DNA of 57,150 bases from Candidatus Zixiibacteriota bacterium (GTDB lineage: Bacteria > Zixibacteria > MSB-5A5 > GN15 > FEB-12). Below are positions 49,179 to 57,150 of this stretch, piece by piece. Each line of letters opens with the position of its first letter. Positions within the stretch are counted from its first letter, which is position 1. Both the position numbers and the translations under genes were made by a program. The stretch covers positions 1 through 57,150 of the forward strand of contig JAQUSF010000005.1 in NCBI GenBank assembly GCA_028715215.1. Reading direction: 5' to 3'. The notes under the pieces are model-generated. The model was not told the origin of the DNA. It ran no database searches and was given only the letters and a program-made list of their open reading frames with translations.

Positions 49179-51881
49179 TTACTCTTTATTCATGAGCGGC
49201 AGTGCCATCGCCGGGTCGGTAATGGCGCCGATTTTGGAGGCATATTCGGTTTTGTTTTTGATGTCTTCATCGGTAACAATGTGTACATCGAGGATCCCGC
49301 GCCTTCTGAAACCGGTACGGAAATAATTTAACTCGTCCAAACTCAAGCTCCAGCCTTCCAGCCAGTGTTTCAGACTGGTCAGCTTTTCCGGAGTTCCCCG
49401 GAAATGTATCAGGATGTCGATATCACTGTACGGTCCGGCACTGCCGTTTTTGGTGCTGCCGAAAAGATAGAAGCCCTCCACGCCGAACCTTTTGCCATCG
49501 AGCTGGGCGGCGATAAACTCCGCCATCTGTTGCCGCCAGCGCCAATGATTTTCGGTCACTCCTTCATAGGTTTTATATCTCTGTTCCGACCGGATTCGCT
49601 CGGTGACCAGCGAAGGCTGCCTTAAAAGACCCACGGCTTTATCCAGGTCGGCATTCATCAGAATTTGCAGGATATGGCCGTTAGTGACTTTGGGAACATC
49701 GATAAGCTTGATGACTTCCGTCAGGTAGGCATAATCAGGCAGCATCTCGGGAAGAAGATTGGGTGAATGGGTCAGGAATTCTTCGTTGAAGACAATCCCC
49801 TCATCGTCAGGATAAAGCGGCAGGTAACGTATCTGGGTTTCCACCAAGTCCTGGAAGAAATGGGTGCCGAACGACAGGTCCGGAACATAGTTGCCTTTCT
49901 TGCGGGCGATTTCAATCAAAACGGCTGTGTTATTGATATCGGAATAGGTGACATTAACGCCCAGTTTGATATCGCCGCGGCTGCCCCAGCGTCCGGGACC
50001 CATCAGAATAAAGCGTCTTTTGGGCAGCATCTTATTGAGTTTGCCGATGACCTGCCCGACCTCCTCAAGTGACCTCCGGTCGGTAAGCTCGTTATATTTT
50101 AAAGGGTCGACATAGACGATGTGAGTGATTTCAGGGACATGGCCGTTGGAAATATAGCGGTTCGCCGAGAAAATTACCTGAGCATCGGGCAGGTCTTTGG
50201 GTATGGGGGCCGGGGCACTGCGGTCGGAATGACTCTGCGGACGGCACTGCAAAAGGTAGAAATCACGGCCATCGGAAGCAAATTCTATGTCAACCGGTTC
50301 GCCCAGGGTTTCTTCCAGAGTTTTTAAAATCATGTGCATCTGTTTGATAAAGGGGGTTCGGGAAATCAGTCCTTCAAAAGTAGCCACCAGGTTTTCATTG
50401 TCGAAGTCGATATTCATCCCGATCGGCCGTTGAATATGATTATCCTTGTAAATGGAAACGACTTCCTTAATACCCGGGAATTCGTAACCGGCTTCCTTCA
50501 GCAAATCGGCGAATTCAATGGTCTCGAAGCTGTTGCTCTCCAGGTTAAGAACATCGGTTTTTTTAGGTGAGTAGCGGACGGTTTCGTCCGGGCTGACGTT
50601 GACACGAAGGCCGGGCTGACCGGGAGCAACCAGCACCGGGTAATCATCGCTAAGGCGGTCCACCGCCCGCGTACCCAGCCCCGGTACCAGTCTTATCAAA
50701 CCATCTTCCCGGCGAATACGGGGAGACCAGCGAAATTCATTGGAACTGAACGCCACCCCGGCGTAGGAGGGAAGGAAGTATTTACCGATGCGATTACCCA
50801 CCACCTCCTGAATCATGATGCCCATTTCCTCGCTGAAATCGAGCAGACCTCTTTCCCGGCGGTACTCGATCGGGTCGGGACCGAATACGGAAGCATATAC
50901 TTCAGCGATAGCGTCTTTTAAGGCGTCCAGTCGTTTCTGTTTACTTCCCTGGTTGGCTAAAAACAGGCTTTTATATTTACCTGAAAAAGCGGCGCCGATA
51001 CGGTCCTCCAAAAGGCTGGAGCTGCGCACGATAAGGGGGTGTTCACCGAAATCATCGAGAGCCACCGATAACCCCTTGATAATATCCGCCGGAAACAGGG
51101 CACTCTTGAACGTCTGAACTATATGGGGGTATTCCAGGCGAACCTGGTTTATTTCCTTGTATTTTTGCTCCACCACTTCACTGAAGTCGTTATAATGGGT
51201 GAACACCAGCAGAACGTCGGAGGTAATATGCCAGGTTTTGGGAACCTTGACATGACCTAGTATCTCCGATTTACGGCCTTTTTTCTTTAGAATTTGAGCC
51301 GCCAGGTATAATCCGGCGCTTTTTCCGCCCAGCTTGCCGTGACTCTCGGCGCTGTAAATAATATTCTGGAGTAAATGATAAAAGTCACTGACTTCGATAT
51401 AGTCTTTGGCGACGTTGATATAAGGCAGCTGGTCGGATAAAAAGCGGCGTATCAGCGACACCTGGACGCCCACTTTACTGGGCGAGGGAGTTCCCGGTTC
51501 ATCAAGAGTTAAATGGTGATAGCGCCGGATAACATCACCGACGACAGCCAGCGAGAGATTACGGTTTATAACCTGGTCAAGGAAACTCAGCTTTTCTTCC
51601 TGGAACCATTTTTGAATGAGCCGGAGAATTTCTTCATCGCTGAGATGTTTGATGGCGATGGCGAAAACGGTATTGCTGAAATCAGCCGAAAAAACCAGCG
51701 AACGGCGCTGGTTGGGGACATTCCATTCATCCGTAAGTTCTTCTTTTTCGGATTGTTGCTCGATATCAAAAGACTGGTAAAGCCGTTCGGCTTCGGCAAT
51801 ACCGCTCCAGCAAAGATGATTAAGCATTTTACGGGTAAGACTGAGGAACAGGTGGCGGTCGGTCTGTTTGAGCATCTGCAT
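49179..51881 (-). CDS. PEP/pyruvate-binding (PPDK N-terminal) protein fused to a nucleotidyltransferase domain
   Basis: This 900-residue protein has an all-helical N-terminus. An ATP-grasp domain of the pyruvate-phosphate dikinase / PEP synthase type follows (about 185-560: LGGKSAGLYLAA, LIVRSSSLLEDR, GEPVDIEFA, FYLLQCRPQS). A conserved middle block (LMGPGRWGSRGDIKLG, LSFGTHFFQDLVE) comes next, and the C-terminus has a nucleotidyltransferase signature GFYLFGSTKNGSAGPYSDID. The phosphohistidine swivel and the PEP/pyruvate TIM barrel are missing, so it cannot make PEP as the normal enzyme does. It lies 36 bases after a small GAF-like sensor gene. Phosphorylation or nucleotidylation of an unknown target is inferred. 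Confidence 0.85.
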   Translation of the reverse strand: MQMLKQTDRHLFLSLTRKMLNHLCWSGIAEAERLYQSFDIEQQSEKEELTDEWNVPNQRRSLVFSADFSNTVFAIAIKHLSDEEILRLIQKWFQEEKLSFLDQVINRNLSLAVVGDVIRRYHHLTLDEPGTPSPSKVGVQVSLIRRFLSDQLPYINVAKDYIEVSDFYHLLQNIIYSAESHGKLGGKSAGLYLAAQILKKKGRKSEILGHVKVPKTWHITSDVLLVFTHYNDFSEVVEQKYKEINQVRLEYPHIVQTFKSALFPADIIKGLSVALDDFGEHPLIVRSSSLLEDRIGAAFSGKYKSLFLANQGSKQKRLDALKDAIAEVYASVFGPDPIEYRRERGLLDFSEEMGIMIQEVVGNRIGKYFLPSYAGVAFSSNEFRWSPRIRREDGLIRLVPGLGTRAVDRLSDDYPVLVAPGQPGLRVNVSPDETVRYSPKKTDVLNLESNSFETIEFADLLKEAGYEFPGIKEVVSIYKDNHIQRPIGMNIDFDNENLVATFEGLISRTPFIKQMHMILKTLEETLGEPVDIEFASDGRDFYLLQCRPQSHSDRSAPAPIPKDLPDAQVIFSANRYISNGHVPEITHIVYVDPLKYNELTDRRSLEEVGQVIGKLNKMLPKRRFILMGPGRWGSRGDIKLGVNVTYSDINNTAVLIEIARKKGNYVPDLSFGTHFFQDLVETQIRYLPLYPDDEGIVFNEEFLTHSPNLLPEMLPDYAYLTEVIKLIDVPKVTNGHILQILMNADLDKAVGLLRQPSLVTERIRSEQRYKTYEGVTENHWRWRQQMAEFIAAQLDGKRFGVEGFYLFGSTKNGSAGPYSDIDILIHFRGTPEKLTSLKHWLEGWSLSLDELNYFRTGFRRRGILDVHIVTDEDIKNKTEYASKIGAITDPAMALPLMNKE

Positions 51882-51917
51882 TATGACCTGCCATTCCCCT
51901 CGTGCCCGGGAAGGACT

Positions 51918-52367
51918 CTACGTTTGGGTCGGTTCAAAGCCCTGAAATATTTCCCGCATTTTCTTGTGCAGGATAAAGTGACCCAGGCGTTCCGCTACGG
52001 TTTCGATAAGTTTTACCTCGCCCTGTAAAAACGGCCCGAAGTCACCCTTGGGCATTTCTTCTTTGTAGGAAATGGTTATGGTTCCTATGACCATATCATG
52101 GGCGACAATATCGGCACTTTGTTCCCAGGGTGTTTTGACATAATCGGGAGAACTGTAGGAGGTGTTTTCGAAAGTCAACCTGGTCTGGCACTGGTCCGGG
52201 TAACGGCAGCCGGAATGCATGGCCTGGATGATTTTATGGGATATATCCGCCAGGCTTTCATCGTAATTGCTCAGTATTTCTTCAATATGATAAAGGCAAT
52301 CGAGCTCCTTGGCACGTTCTTCCAGCGAGTCCACCAGTTTGTCGATTGCTTTCTTTTTTTCCGACAT
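51918..52367 (-). CDS. small GAF-like sensor protein
   Basis: This 149-residue soluble protein begins with a helix (KAIDKLVDSLEERAKELDCLY) and continues with a GAF-like fold, such as IIQAMHSGCRYPDQCQTRL and GTITISYKEEMPK, ending in a helix. The same domain is found at the N-terminus of sensor kinases; here it stands alone with no kinase or output domain. It has GGAG upstream of the ATG and directly precedes the PPDK-like gene, so it may pass a signal to it. The cysteines in the middle (GCRYPDQCQ) could bind a ligand or metal. Confidence 0.75.
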   Translation of the reverse strand: MSEKKKAIDKLVDSLEERAKELDCLYHIEEILSNYDESLADISHKIIQAMHSGCRYPDQCQTRLTFENTSYSSPDYVKTPWEQSADIVAHDMVIGTITISYKEEMPKGDFGPFLQGEVKLIETVAERLGHFILHKKMREIFQGFEPTQT

Positions 52368-52548
52368 GAGAAGAAAACTCCTTTTTTGGTTTCACCCATG
52401 ATATCGGCTTATACTATTTTTCGTAACTTCCGGACAGAACTTAAGGCCATCAGTCTCCGCCGACGAACATTAAGATAATAAACCCCCGGAAAAAACCAAT
52501 AATAATTCTAAGAATTTAAAGTTGAAGTGATTTTTATACCTGTAATAC

Positions 52549-52585
52549 AAAAGCGGTTCGGATTAAATCTTCCCGAACCGCTTTT
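52549..52585 (-). terminator. intrinsic terminator of the glutamate dehydrogenase gene
   Basis: A 13-bp perfect stem (AAAAGCGGTTCGG/CCGAACCGCTTTT) with an 11-base loop lies 25 bases after the minus-strand stop. The A/T ends make it usable from both sides, but only the minus-strand gene needs it. Confidence 0.9.
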
Positions 52586-52609
52586 ATTATAAAATGGAGT
52601 TATTGCGGA

Positions 52610-53896
52610 TTATACCCAGCCGCGGTCCCGACAGGCACGAGCCACCCGGTCGATGGCTATGGCATAAGCGGCGTCGCGCATATATATGTTCCGCTTCACG
52701 TGCATCTCATGTACCGCTTTGTAAGCTGACGTCATTTTGAAATCCAGGCGTTGCAGAACGTCGTCTTTGTCCCAGAAATAATTCATATTGCTCTGGACCT
52801 GTTCGAAGTAACTGCAGGTTACCCCACCGGCATTGGCCAGAAAATCCGGGATCACGTAGATTTTACGTTCTTCCAGAACCCGGTCAGCTTCAATAGTGGT
52901 AGGGCCATTGGCACCTTCAGCTACGATTTTTACATTTTTATTGATTTTCTTTACGCTTTCACCGGTAACCTGATTTTCCAGGGCGGCCGGGATGAGAATA
53001 TCCACTTCCTGTTCAATCCAGGCTTCACCGGGGAGGACTTCGTAACCCAGCCCCCGGGCTTTACCTTTGTCAATACCGCCGAAACGGTCGGTAATCTTGC
53101 GGAGTTCATCGAGGTCAATGCCGGACGTCTTTTTAAAAGTGTATGAGGTCTGGTCTTGCTGGTCCCAGCTGGAAACACAAACGACCGTACCGCCCAGTTG
53201 TTTGTAAAGCTGGATGGCGTACTGGGCGACATTGCCAAACCCCTGAACCGCACAGGTAGTCTTTTTGGGGTCAAGCCCCATTATCTTCAGGGCTTCCCGC
53301 AGAGTATAAATGACACCGTAGCCGGTAGCTTCGGTCCGCCCCAAAGAGCCGCCCATCCCAACCGGTTTGCCGGTAATGAATCCCGGGTATTTACCGCCGT
53401 GAATATGCTCATATTCATCGAGCATCCACAACATGTGTTGGGCGTTGGTCATAACGTCCGGAGCCGGGACATCGTTAATCGGGCCGACATTTCTGGCCAG
53501 CTGACGCACCCAACCGCGACATATTTGTTCCTGTTCCCGGTCGCTTAAACTGTGCGGGTCGCAAATGACGCCGCCTTTACCGCCGCCAAGCGGAATATCG
53601 ACCACGGCACATTTCCAGGTCATCCACATCGCCAGCGCCCGGACGGTGTCTATTGTTTCATGGGGATGGAATCGAATACCACCTTTTGAAGGTCCCCGGG
53701 AATCGTTATGTTGTACCCGAAAACCACGGAAAACTTTTACCTGACCGTCGTCCATCCGGACGGGTATCAGGAACTGATATTCTCTCAGGGGATTGCGAAG
53801 AAGTTCCCGTGTGGAATTATCCAGCTCCAGCAGGTCGGCGACCTTATCAAACTGCGCTTGAGCCATTTCAAACGGATTAAATGAATGCCCAGTCAT
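52610..53896 (-). CDS. gdhA: glutamate dehydrogenase (Glu/Leu/Phe/Val dehydrogenase family)
   Basis: This 428-residue enzyme interconverts glutamate with 2-oxoglutarate and ammonium. The substrate site is RGPSKGGIRFHP, the catalytic Lys107 lies in DIPLGGGKGGV, and the Rossmann motif is QGFGNVAQYA. Size fits the hexameric NAD-type bacterial and archaeal enzymes; Leu dehydrogenases are shorter. Coenzyme use cannot be fixed by eye. AAAGG precedes the ATG. It is monocistronic with its own terminator, and its promoter region carries two perfect inverted repeats (53919-53976). Confidence 0.93.
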   Translation of the reverse strand: MTGHSFNPFEMAQAQFDKVADLLELDNSTRELLRNPLREYQFLIPVRMDDGQVKVFRGFRVQHNDSRGPSKGGIRFHPHETIDTVRALAMWMTWKCAVVDIPLGGGKGGVICDPHSLSDREQEQICRGWVRQLARNVGPINDVPAPDVMTNAQHMLWMLDEYEHIHGGKYPGFITGKPVGMGGSLGRTEATGYGVIYTLREALKIMGLDPKKTTCAVQGFGNVAQYAIQLYKQLGGTVVCVSSWDQQDQTSYTFKKTSGIDLDELRKITDRFGGIDKGKARGLGYEVLPGEAWIEQEVDILIPAALENQVTGESVKKINKNVKIVAEGANGPTTIEADRVLEERKIYVIPDFLANAGGVTCSYFEQVQSNMNYFWDKDDVLQRLDFKMTSAYKAVHEMHVKRNIYMRDAAYAIAIDRVARACRDRGWV

Positions 53897-53918
53897 CTCT
53901 TTAACCTTTCATAATTCC

Positions 53919-53941
53919 GATTTCACCCATTTGGTGAAATC
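53919..53941. repeat. perfect inverted repeat at the presumed gdhA transcription start
   Basis: GATTTCACC, CATTT, GGTGAAATC is a 9-bp perfect inverted repeat 23 bases upstream of the gdhA ATG, directly after the -10 box. It may be an operator or a hairpin at the very 5' end of the message. Confidence 0.7.
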
Positions 53942-53949
53942 TATCAGCC

Positions 53950-53976
53950 ATTATAATACCGGTTAAGGACTTAACC
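53950..53976 (-). promoter_or_regulatory. gdhA -10 box with a palindrome over the -35 region
   Basis: TATAAT on the minus strand (53950-53955) is a consensus -10 box. The expected -35 position shows no TTGACA-like box but lies at the edge of the inverted repeat GGTTAAG-GA-CTTAACC (53961-53976). A weak -35 together with a palindrome suggests activator- or repressor-controlled transcription. Confidence 0.5.
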
Positions 53977-54243
53977 TGTTTTATTGAACCCTTTTTTTAA
54001 ATAAAAAGAAGATTCTTTCCAAGCCTCAAGTACCAACCGGTAGTATGTTACAATTTTCACGAACTTTGATACATCATTAAAGTTGTTTTGTCAAGGGATT
54101 GTTTGGAAAATGTTATCAAGGTTTCAACTTATCCTGATTTTAAACAGGTTTGGAGAACCACCCCCTTTTCATAAAAAAAGAAACTTTTGCACTTTTTAAA
54201 TAATTATAAGTATATGTTAAAGTGAATGTAATTAAATCGCTTA

Positions 54244-55572
54244 ATGGACTTGAAAAACAAAGCAACTTATAATTTTAAAATGATTTATATAACGTCTGGT
54301 AAACCTCAAGTAGTTATTGTCGGGGGTGGTTTTGGAGGTTTATATGCCGCCAAAAGCCTGGCCGGAGCCCCGGTTAATATAACCCTTATTGATAAACGTA
54401 ATTTCCACCTTTTCCAGCCGTTACTGTACCAGGTGGCAACGGGCGGTTTGTCACCGGGGGATATCACTTCCCCTTTAAGGGCTGTATTTAAACGCCATAA
54501 AAATATCCGGGTAATCCTCGGTGAAGTCAGGGATTTTAAACCCGATGAAAAAAAGGTCATATACGATAATGGTGAACTTGATTATGATTCCTTGATCCTG
54601 GCTGCCGGGATTAAAACGCATTATTTTGGACATGATGAATGGGCCGACCGAACCCTTGCTTTGAAAACAGTCGAGGATGCCATTGAAATTCGCCGAAAGA
54701 TTTTATTGGCTTTCGAGCTGTCGGAAATCGAATTCGACCCACAAAAACAAAAGGAATTAATGACTTTTGTAATCGTGGGCGGGGGACCGACCGGAGTGGA
54801 ACTGGCCGGGGCGATAGCTGAACTTAGTCAGCAAACATTAAAAGAAGACTTCCGGGCTGTCAATCCGGCTTTCGCCCGGGTGATTTTAATTGAAGCCGCC
54901 GACCGGTTGTTGCCGGGTTATCCTTTCAAACTTTCTGTCAAAACCCGGGAAGCCCTTGACCACCTGGGAGTCACCGTCCGAACGAAAACTAAAGTCATTG
55001 ATATTGACGAAACAGTTATAAAAGTTAAGACCGATGGATCTGAAGAAAGCATTTCTTCGGGAACGGTACTCTGGGCGGCGGGGATGAAGGCGACTTCGGT
55101 GAGTGAAAGAATCGCCGCCAGGATAGGGGCTACGCTGGACCCCGCCGGGCGGATAAAGGTGGGGCCAAACCTCAGCCTCGAGAATCACGCTGATATATTT
55201 ATCATCGGTGACCTGGCTCATGTCGATGGTCCGGGTGACAGACCACTGGCAGGCGTAGCGCCGGTAGCCATGCAACAGGGGAAATATGTGGCAAAAGTTA
55301 TTAAAGACCGGCTAAAGGGTAAAGCGCCGAGTAAACCTTTTAAATATCATGATAAGGGAAGCCTGGTCGTTATCGGTCGCAACCATGCCGTCGCCTGGTT
55401 TGGACGGTTTCAATTCTCCGGCTTTTTTGCGTGGCTGGTTTGGGTTTTTGTTCATATCGGTTATCTTATTGAATACGATAATAAACTCATCGTTCTGATA
55501 CAGTGGGCCTGGAACTATTTCACCCGTAAAAAAGGTGCCCGGTTGATAACCGCTTCCGGGAAAAAGGAGTAG
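54244..55572 (+). CDS. type II NADH dehydrogenase (NDH-2-like FAD oxidoreductase)
   Basis: This 442-residue single-subunit enzyme oxidises NADH and reduces quinone without pumping protons. It has two Rossmann motifs, VVIVGGGFGGLYAA (FAD) and FVIVGGGPTGVELAGA (NADH), the quinone-side segment NFHLFQPLLYQVATGGL and the FAD-binding IFIIGDLAHV. The C-terminal helices GFFAWLVWVFVHIGYLIEY and the nearby IQWAWNYF are the membrane-binding part of NDH-2. The start is uncertain: ATG 54244 is used, but ATG 54280 is also in frame and neither has a ribosome site. It offers a bypass to the complex I of the same window. Confidence 0.92.
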   Translation: MDLKNKATYNFKMIYITSGKPQVVIVGGGFGGLYAAKSLAGAPVNITLIDKRNFHLFQPLLYQVATGGLSPGDITSPLRAVFKRHKNIRVILGEVRDFKPDEKKVIYDNGELDYDSLILAAGIKTHYFGHDEWADRTLALKTVEDAIEIRRKILLAFELSEIEFDPQKQKELMTFVIVGGGPTGVELAGAIAELSQQTLKEDFRAVNPAFARVILIEAADRLLPGYPFKLSVKTREALDHLGVTVRTKTKVIDIDETVIKVKTDGSEESISSGTVLWAAGMKATSVSERIAARIGATLDPAGRIKVGPNLSLENHADIFIIGDLAHVDGPGDRPLAGVAPVAMQQGKYVAKVIKDRLKGKAPSKPFKYHDKGSLVVIGRNHAVAWFGRFQFSGFFAWLVWVFVHIGYLIEYDNKLIVLIQWAWNYFTRKKGARLITASGKKE

Positions 55573-55675
55573 AACTATTGATAACTCATAAGAAAGCACT
55601 TGCAAAGCATCCCGGTATAATTTAATATTTTAAAATACTATGATTTTAAATAAATATAACGGGTAAAGTGCGATA

Positions 55676-56650
55676 ATGGCCAGGCTTATTAAAGTACTAT
55701 CAATTGATGGCGGGGGTATAAGAGGGATTATTCCTGCCTTAATCCTGCAGGAGATAGAGCGTCGTACCAATAAGCGTATTTCCTCCCTGTTTGACCTGAT
55801 TGCCGGGACCTCCGCCGGCGGGATACTGGCATTGGCTCTGACCATGCCCGGCGATAAAGGACAACCCAGGTACAGCGCTGAAGAAATTATTCCTATTTAT
55901 GAAGATAAAATGAAGCGGATATTTTCCCGCACGGTCTGGCATAAGATTCAGGCGGTCGGCAACCTGGCCGAGGTCAAATATCCCACCGAGGGCATCGAGA
56001 GTGTTCTGCAGGAATTTTTCGGCGACTTACGCCTTAAGGATGCGGTAGCCGATATCCTGGTCACCAGTTTTGAAATTGAGCAGCAGCGCCCCTTTATCTT
56101 TAAAAGTCATAAAGCCAGAAAGGACCCGCAATATGATTTTTTGATGCATCAGGTGGCTCGCGCGACTTCCGCCGCCCCTACTTATTTCGAACCCTGCAAG
56201 GTTGAAGTCAACGATATCCTGGGTTACCGGGCTCTGGTAGATGGGCTGGTTTTTGCCAGTAATCCGGCCATGTGCGCCTATATTGAAGTTAAAAAGATGT
56301 ATCCCAAAGCGGATAAATTTCTAATCGTTTCGCTGGGCACCGGTGAACCGCAACAAAGGCGTATTTACGATGAAATCAGGCGCTGGGGCGCCCTGCAGTG
56401 GTTGCAGCCGCTTATCGATATTATTCTCTACGGGTCCTCGGTTACGGTCGATTACCAGTTAAAAAACCTTTTAAAGCCCAAAGATAATTTCCGCTCTTAC
56501 TACCGGTTTCAATGTAAACTGGATTTATCCCAGGCCGAGATGGATAATATCGATGCCGCTAATCTACGAACTTTGAAACTGACCGCTGAAGACATGCTGC
56601 GGAAAGAAAAAGAAAAGCTGGATTTGCTGTGTGAGCAGTTACTTAAGTAA
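55676..56650 (+). CDS. patatin-like phospholipase
   Basis: This 324-residue soluble acyl hydrolase has the oxyanion loop DGGGIRG (11-17), nucleophile Ser46 in GTSAGG and the dyad Asp189 in VDGLVFASNP. No signal peptide or membrane segment is seen. It resembles the bacterial patatin group that includes both housekeeping lipases and phage-defence effectors (CapV), but no cyclic-nucleotide synthase or other defence gene is adjacent. The upstream ribosome site is weak. A DUF202 membrane protein follows after 54 bases and may be co-transcribed. Confidence 0.92.
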   Translation: MARLIKVLSIDGGGIRGIIPALILQEIERRTNKRISSLFDLIAGTSAGGILALALTMPGDKGQPRYSAEEIIPIYEDKMKRIFSRTVWHKIQAVGNLAEVKYPTEGIESVLQEFFGDLRLKDAVADILVTSFEIEQQRPFIFKSHKARKDPQYDFLMHQVARATSAAPTYFEPCKVEVNDILGYRALVDGLVFASNPAMCAYIEVKKMYPKADKFLIVSLGTGEPQQRRIYDEIRRWGALQWLQPLIDIILYGSSVTVDYQLKNLLKPKDNFRSYYRFQCKLDLSQAEMDNIDAANLRTLKLTAEDMLRKEKEKLDLLCEQLLK

Positions 56651-56704
56651 AGATATTTTCCGGACTGGTAACGCCTCGGCCGGGGGCTTAAAGCAGGAGG
56701 AAAA

Positions 56705-57049
56705 GTGAAAATTATCGACGGTAACGAAGACCATCATCATGATGCCTATTTGAAGATTGACCGCTCCGATATGATTCTGCGTGATTATCTGGCTATCGAC
56801 CGGACAATCCTGGCCAATCAGAATACCTTCCTGGCTTATATCCGTACCGCCCTGACTCTATTCGTGGCGGGAATAACCTTTATCAGGTTCTTCGACCAGG
56901 TGGTGGTGGAGATTGTCGGCTGGGTCTTTATTCCCGTCGGTCTGACCACCTTTGTTATCGGGCTTATCAGGTACAATAAAAAGCGGGTAGTCCTTGACCG
57001 AATCATGACTTTCGGTAAAGATGATAAACAACAGCAAGCCGGTTCATAA
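56705..57049 (+). CDS. DUF202 / YidH-family membrane protein
   Basis: This 114-residue protein has a polar N-terminus rich in His and Asp, the family signature LAIDRTILANQNTFLAYIRT and two to three transmembrane helices (ALTLFVAGITFIRFF, VGWVFIPVGLTTFVIG). DUF202 proteins are widespread inner-membrane proteins of unknown function. The start is GTG with a perfect AGGAGG upstream. A link to the patatin gene is only by position. Confidence 0.9.
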   Translation: MKIIDGNEDHHHDAYLKIDRSDMILRDYLAIDRTILANQNTFLAYIRTALTLFVAGITFIRFFDQVVVEIVGWVFIPVGLTTFVIGLIRYNKKRVVLDRIMTFGKDDKQQQAGS

Positions 57050-57053
57050 ACTT

Positions 57054-57150
57054 ATGGCCAGGGGAAAAAAAACGTTCAAAAAGACTGACCGCCCCGGAAA
57101 AGCTTATGTTCAAAATAGAATTATCTATACTTATTCCTCAATAGCGCTGG
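57054..57150 (+). CDS. possible start of a further gene, cut by the window edge
   Basis: A frame from the ATG at 57054 stays open to the window end and reads MARGKKTFKKTDRPGKAYVQ at first. It is basic and not recognised, and no ribosome site is seen. It may not be a gene. Confidence 0.25.
   Translation, partial: MARGKKTFKKTDRPGKAYVQNRIIYTYSSIAL

Larger units (their letters stand above)
53897..54243. other. 347-base divergent intergenic region between gdhA and NDH-2
   Basis: No gene is seen here. On the gdhA side are a perfect -10 box and two inverted repeats, listed separately. On the NDH-2 side are two possible promoters: TTGTCA-17-TGTTAT at 54088-54116 and TTGCAC-18-TATATG at 54187-54216. 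The middle is AT-rich without clear structure. Confidence 0.6.

Noticed and set aside
49179-56650. CBASS-type defence system (nucleotidyltransferase plus patatin effector)
   Set aside because: The nucleotidyltransferase domain is the tail of a PPDK-like protein on the other strand about 4 kb away, with gdhA and NDH-2 between. It is a minimal-type domain, not a CD-NTase, and no ubiquitin-like or HORMA/TRIP13 accessory genes are seen.
1-57150. CRISPR arrays, tRNA/rRNA genes, insertion sequences or prophage
   Set aside because: No regularly spaced repeats, cloverleaf-like sequences, transposase motifs or phage structural genes were noticed. This was judged by eye, so a tRNA scan would be the decisive check.

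Overview
The window looks like the chromosome of a Gram-negative (diderm), probably anaerobic or facultative bacterium of roughly 50% GC. Diderm features are an Omp85-type barrel ending in Phe, an OmpA-domain protein and several lipoprotein signal peptides. The mix of a full complex I operon, a ferredoxin-dependent 2-oxoacid oxidoreductase, NtrYX-like signalling and abundant S9/M24 peptidases fits an uncultured lineage of the FCB or deltaproteobacterial kind (candidate Zixibacteria-like). That placement is an impression from gene content, not a measured phylogeny. I see no tRNA, rRNA, CRISPR array, phage gene or insertion sequence.

Layout. (1) 1-13483, plus strand: the nuo operon from the end of nuoC to nuoN, tightly packed, with a 70-residue CxxC glutaredoxin-like gene between nuoM and nuoN. 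(2) 13544-14947: purF on the minus strand. (3) 15234-21819: a GAF protein with a histidine-kinase dimerisation domain but no ATPase domain, a lipoprotein hydrolase, an FAD amino-acid-oxidase-like enzyme, a CLC anion channel with CBS domains, and a GAF-PAS histidine kinase. (4) 21907-30937, minus strand: a signalling and envelope block. It runs STAS protein (RsbV-like), anti-sigma kinase (RsbW-like), membrane PP2C phosphatase (RsbU-like), Nudix hydrolase, NtrY-like kinase and NtrX-like sigma54 activator, followed by an unusual solenoid-plus-Omp85 barrel protein and a DUF4390-like periplasmic protein.

(5) 31178-38145, minus strand: one nine-gene redox operon. It encodes a P-loop ATPase, the four subunits of a VOR/KOR-like 2-oxoacid:ferredoxin oxidoreductase, a HydC/NuoE-like subunit, a HydB/NuoF-like flavoprotein with extra 2Fe-2S and 2x[4Fe-4S] domains, a shortened HydA/HoxU-like Fe-S protein and a 16-Cys ferredoxin. 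No hydrogenase site is present. The parts suggest an NAD(P)-linked, possibly electron-bifurcating 2-oxoacid oxidoreductase; this is the best candidate for an uncharacterised system here. (6) 38386-49163: lipoproteins, a citryl-CoA-lyase-like short citrate synthase, an M24 peptidase, an OmpA protein, an S9 peptidase, a DUF89 protein, a 3-hydroxyisobutyrate-dehydrogenase-like enzyme and a tandem GNAT protein. (7) 49179-52367: a PEP/pyruvate-binding protein fused to a nucleotidyltransferase domain, preceded by a small GAF-like sensor. (8) 52610-57150: glutamate dehydrogenase, type II NADH dehydrogenase, a patatin-like lipase and a DUF202 membrane protein.

Together the window holds three NAD(P)H-linked electron entry systems (complex I, NDH-2 and the NuoEF-like module on the 2-oxoacid oxidoreductase), plus glutamate dehydrogenase and a possible citryl-CoA cleavage enzyme. 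This points to amino-acid or peptide catabolism, or to reversible 2-oxoacid metabolism, linked to respiration. The peptidases and the VOR-like subunits fit amino-acid use. Where an internal start has the better ribosome binding site I used it: nuoN, purF, the FAD oxidoreductase, the ferredoxin at 31178, the 2-oxoacid oxidoreductase beta subunit, the small membrane protein at 40101 and the lipoprotein at 41937.
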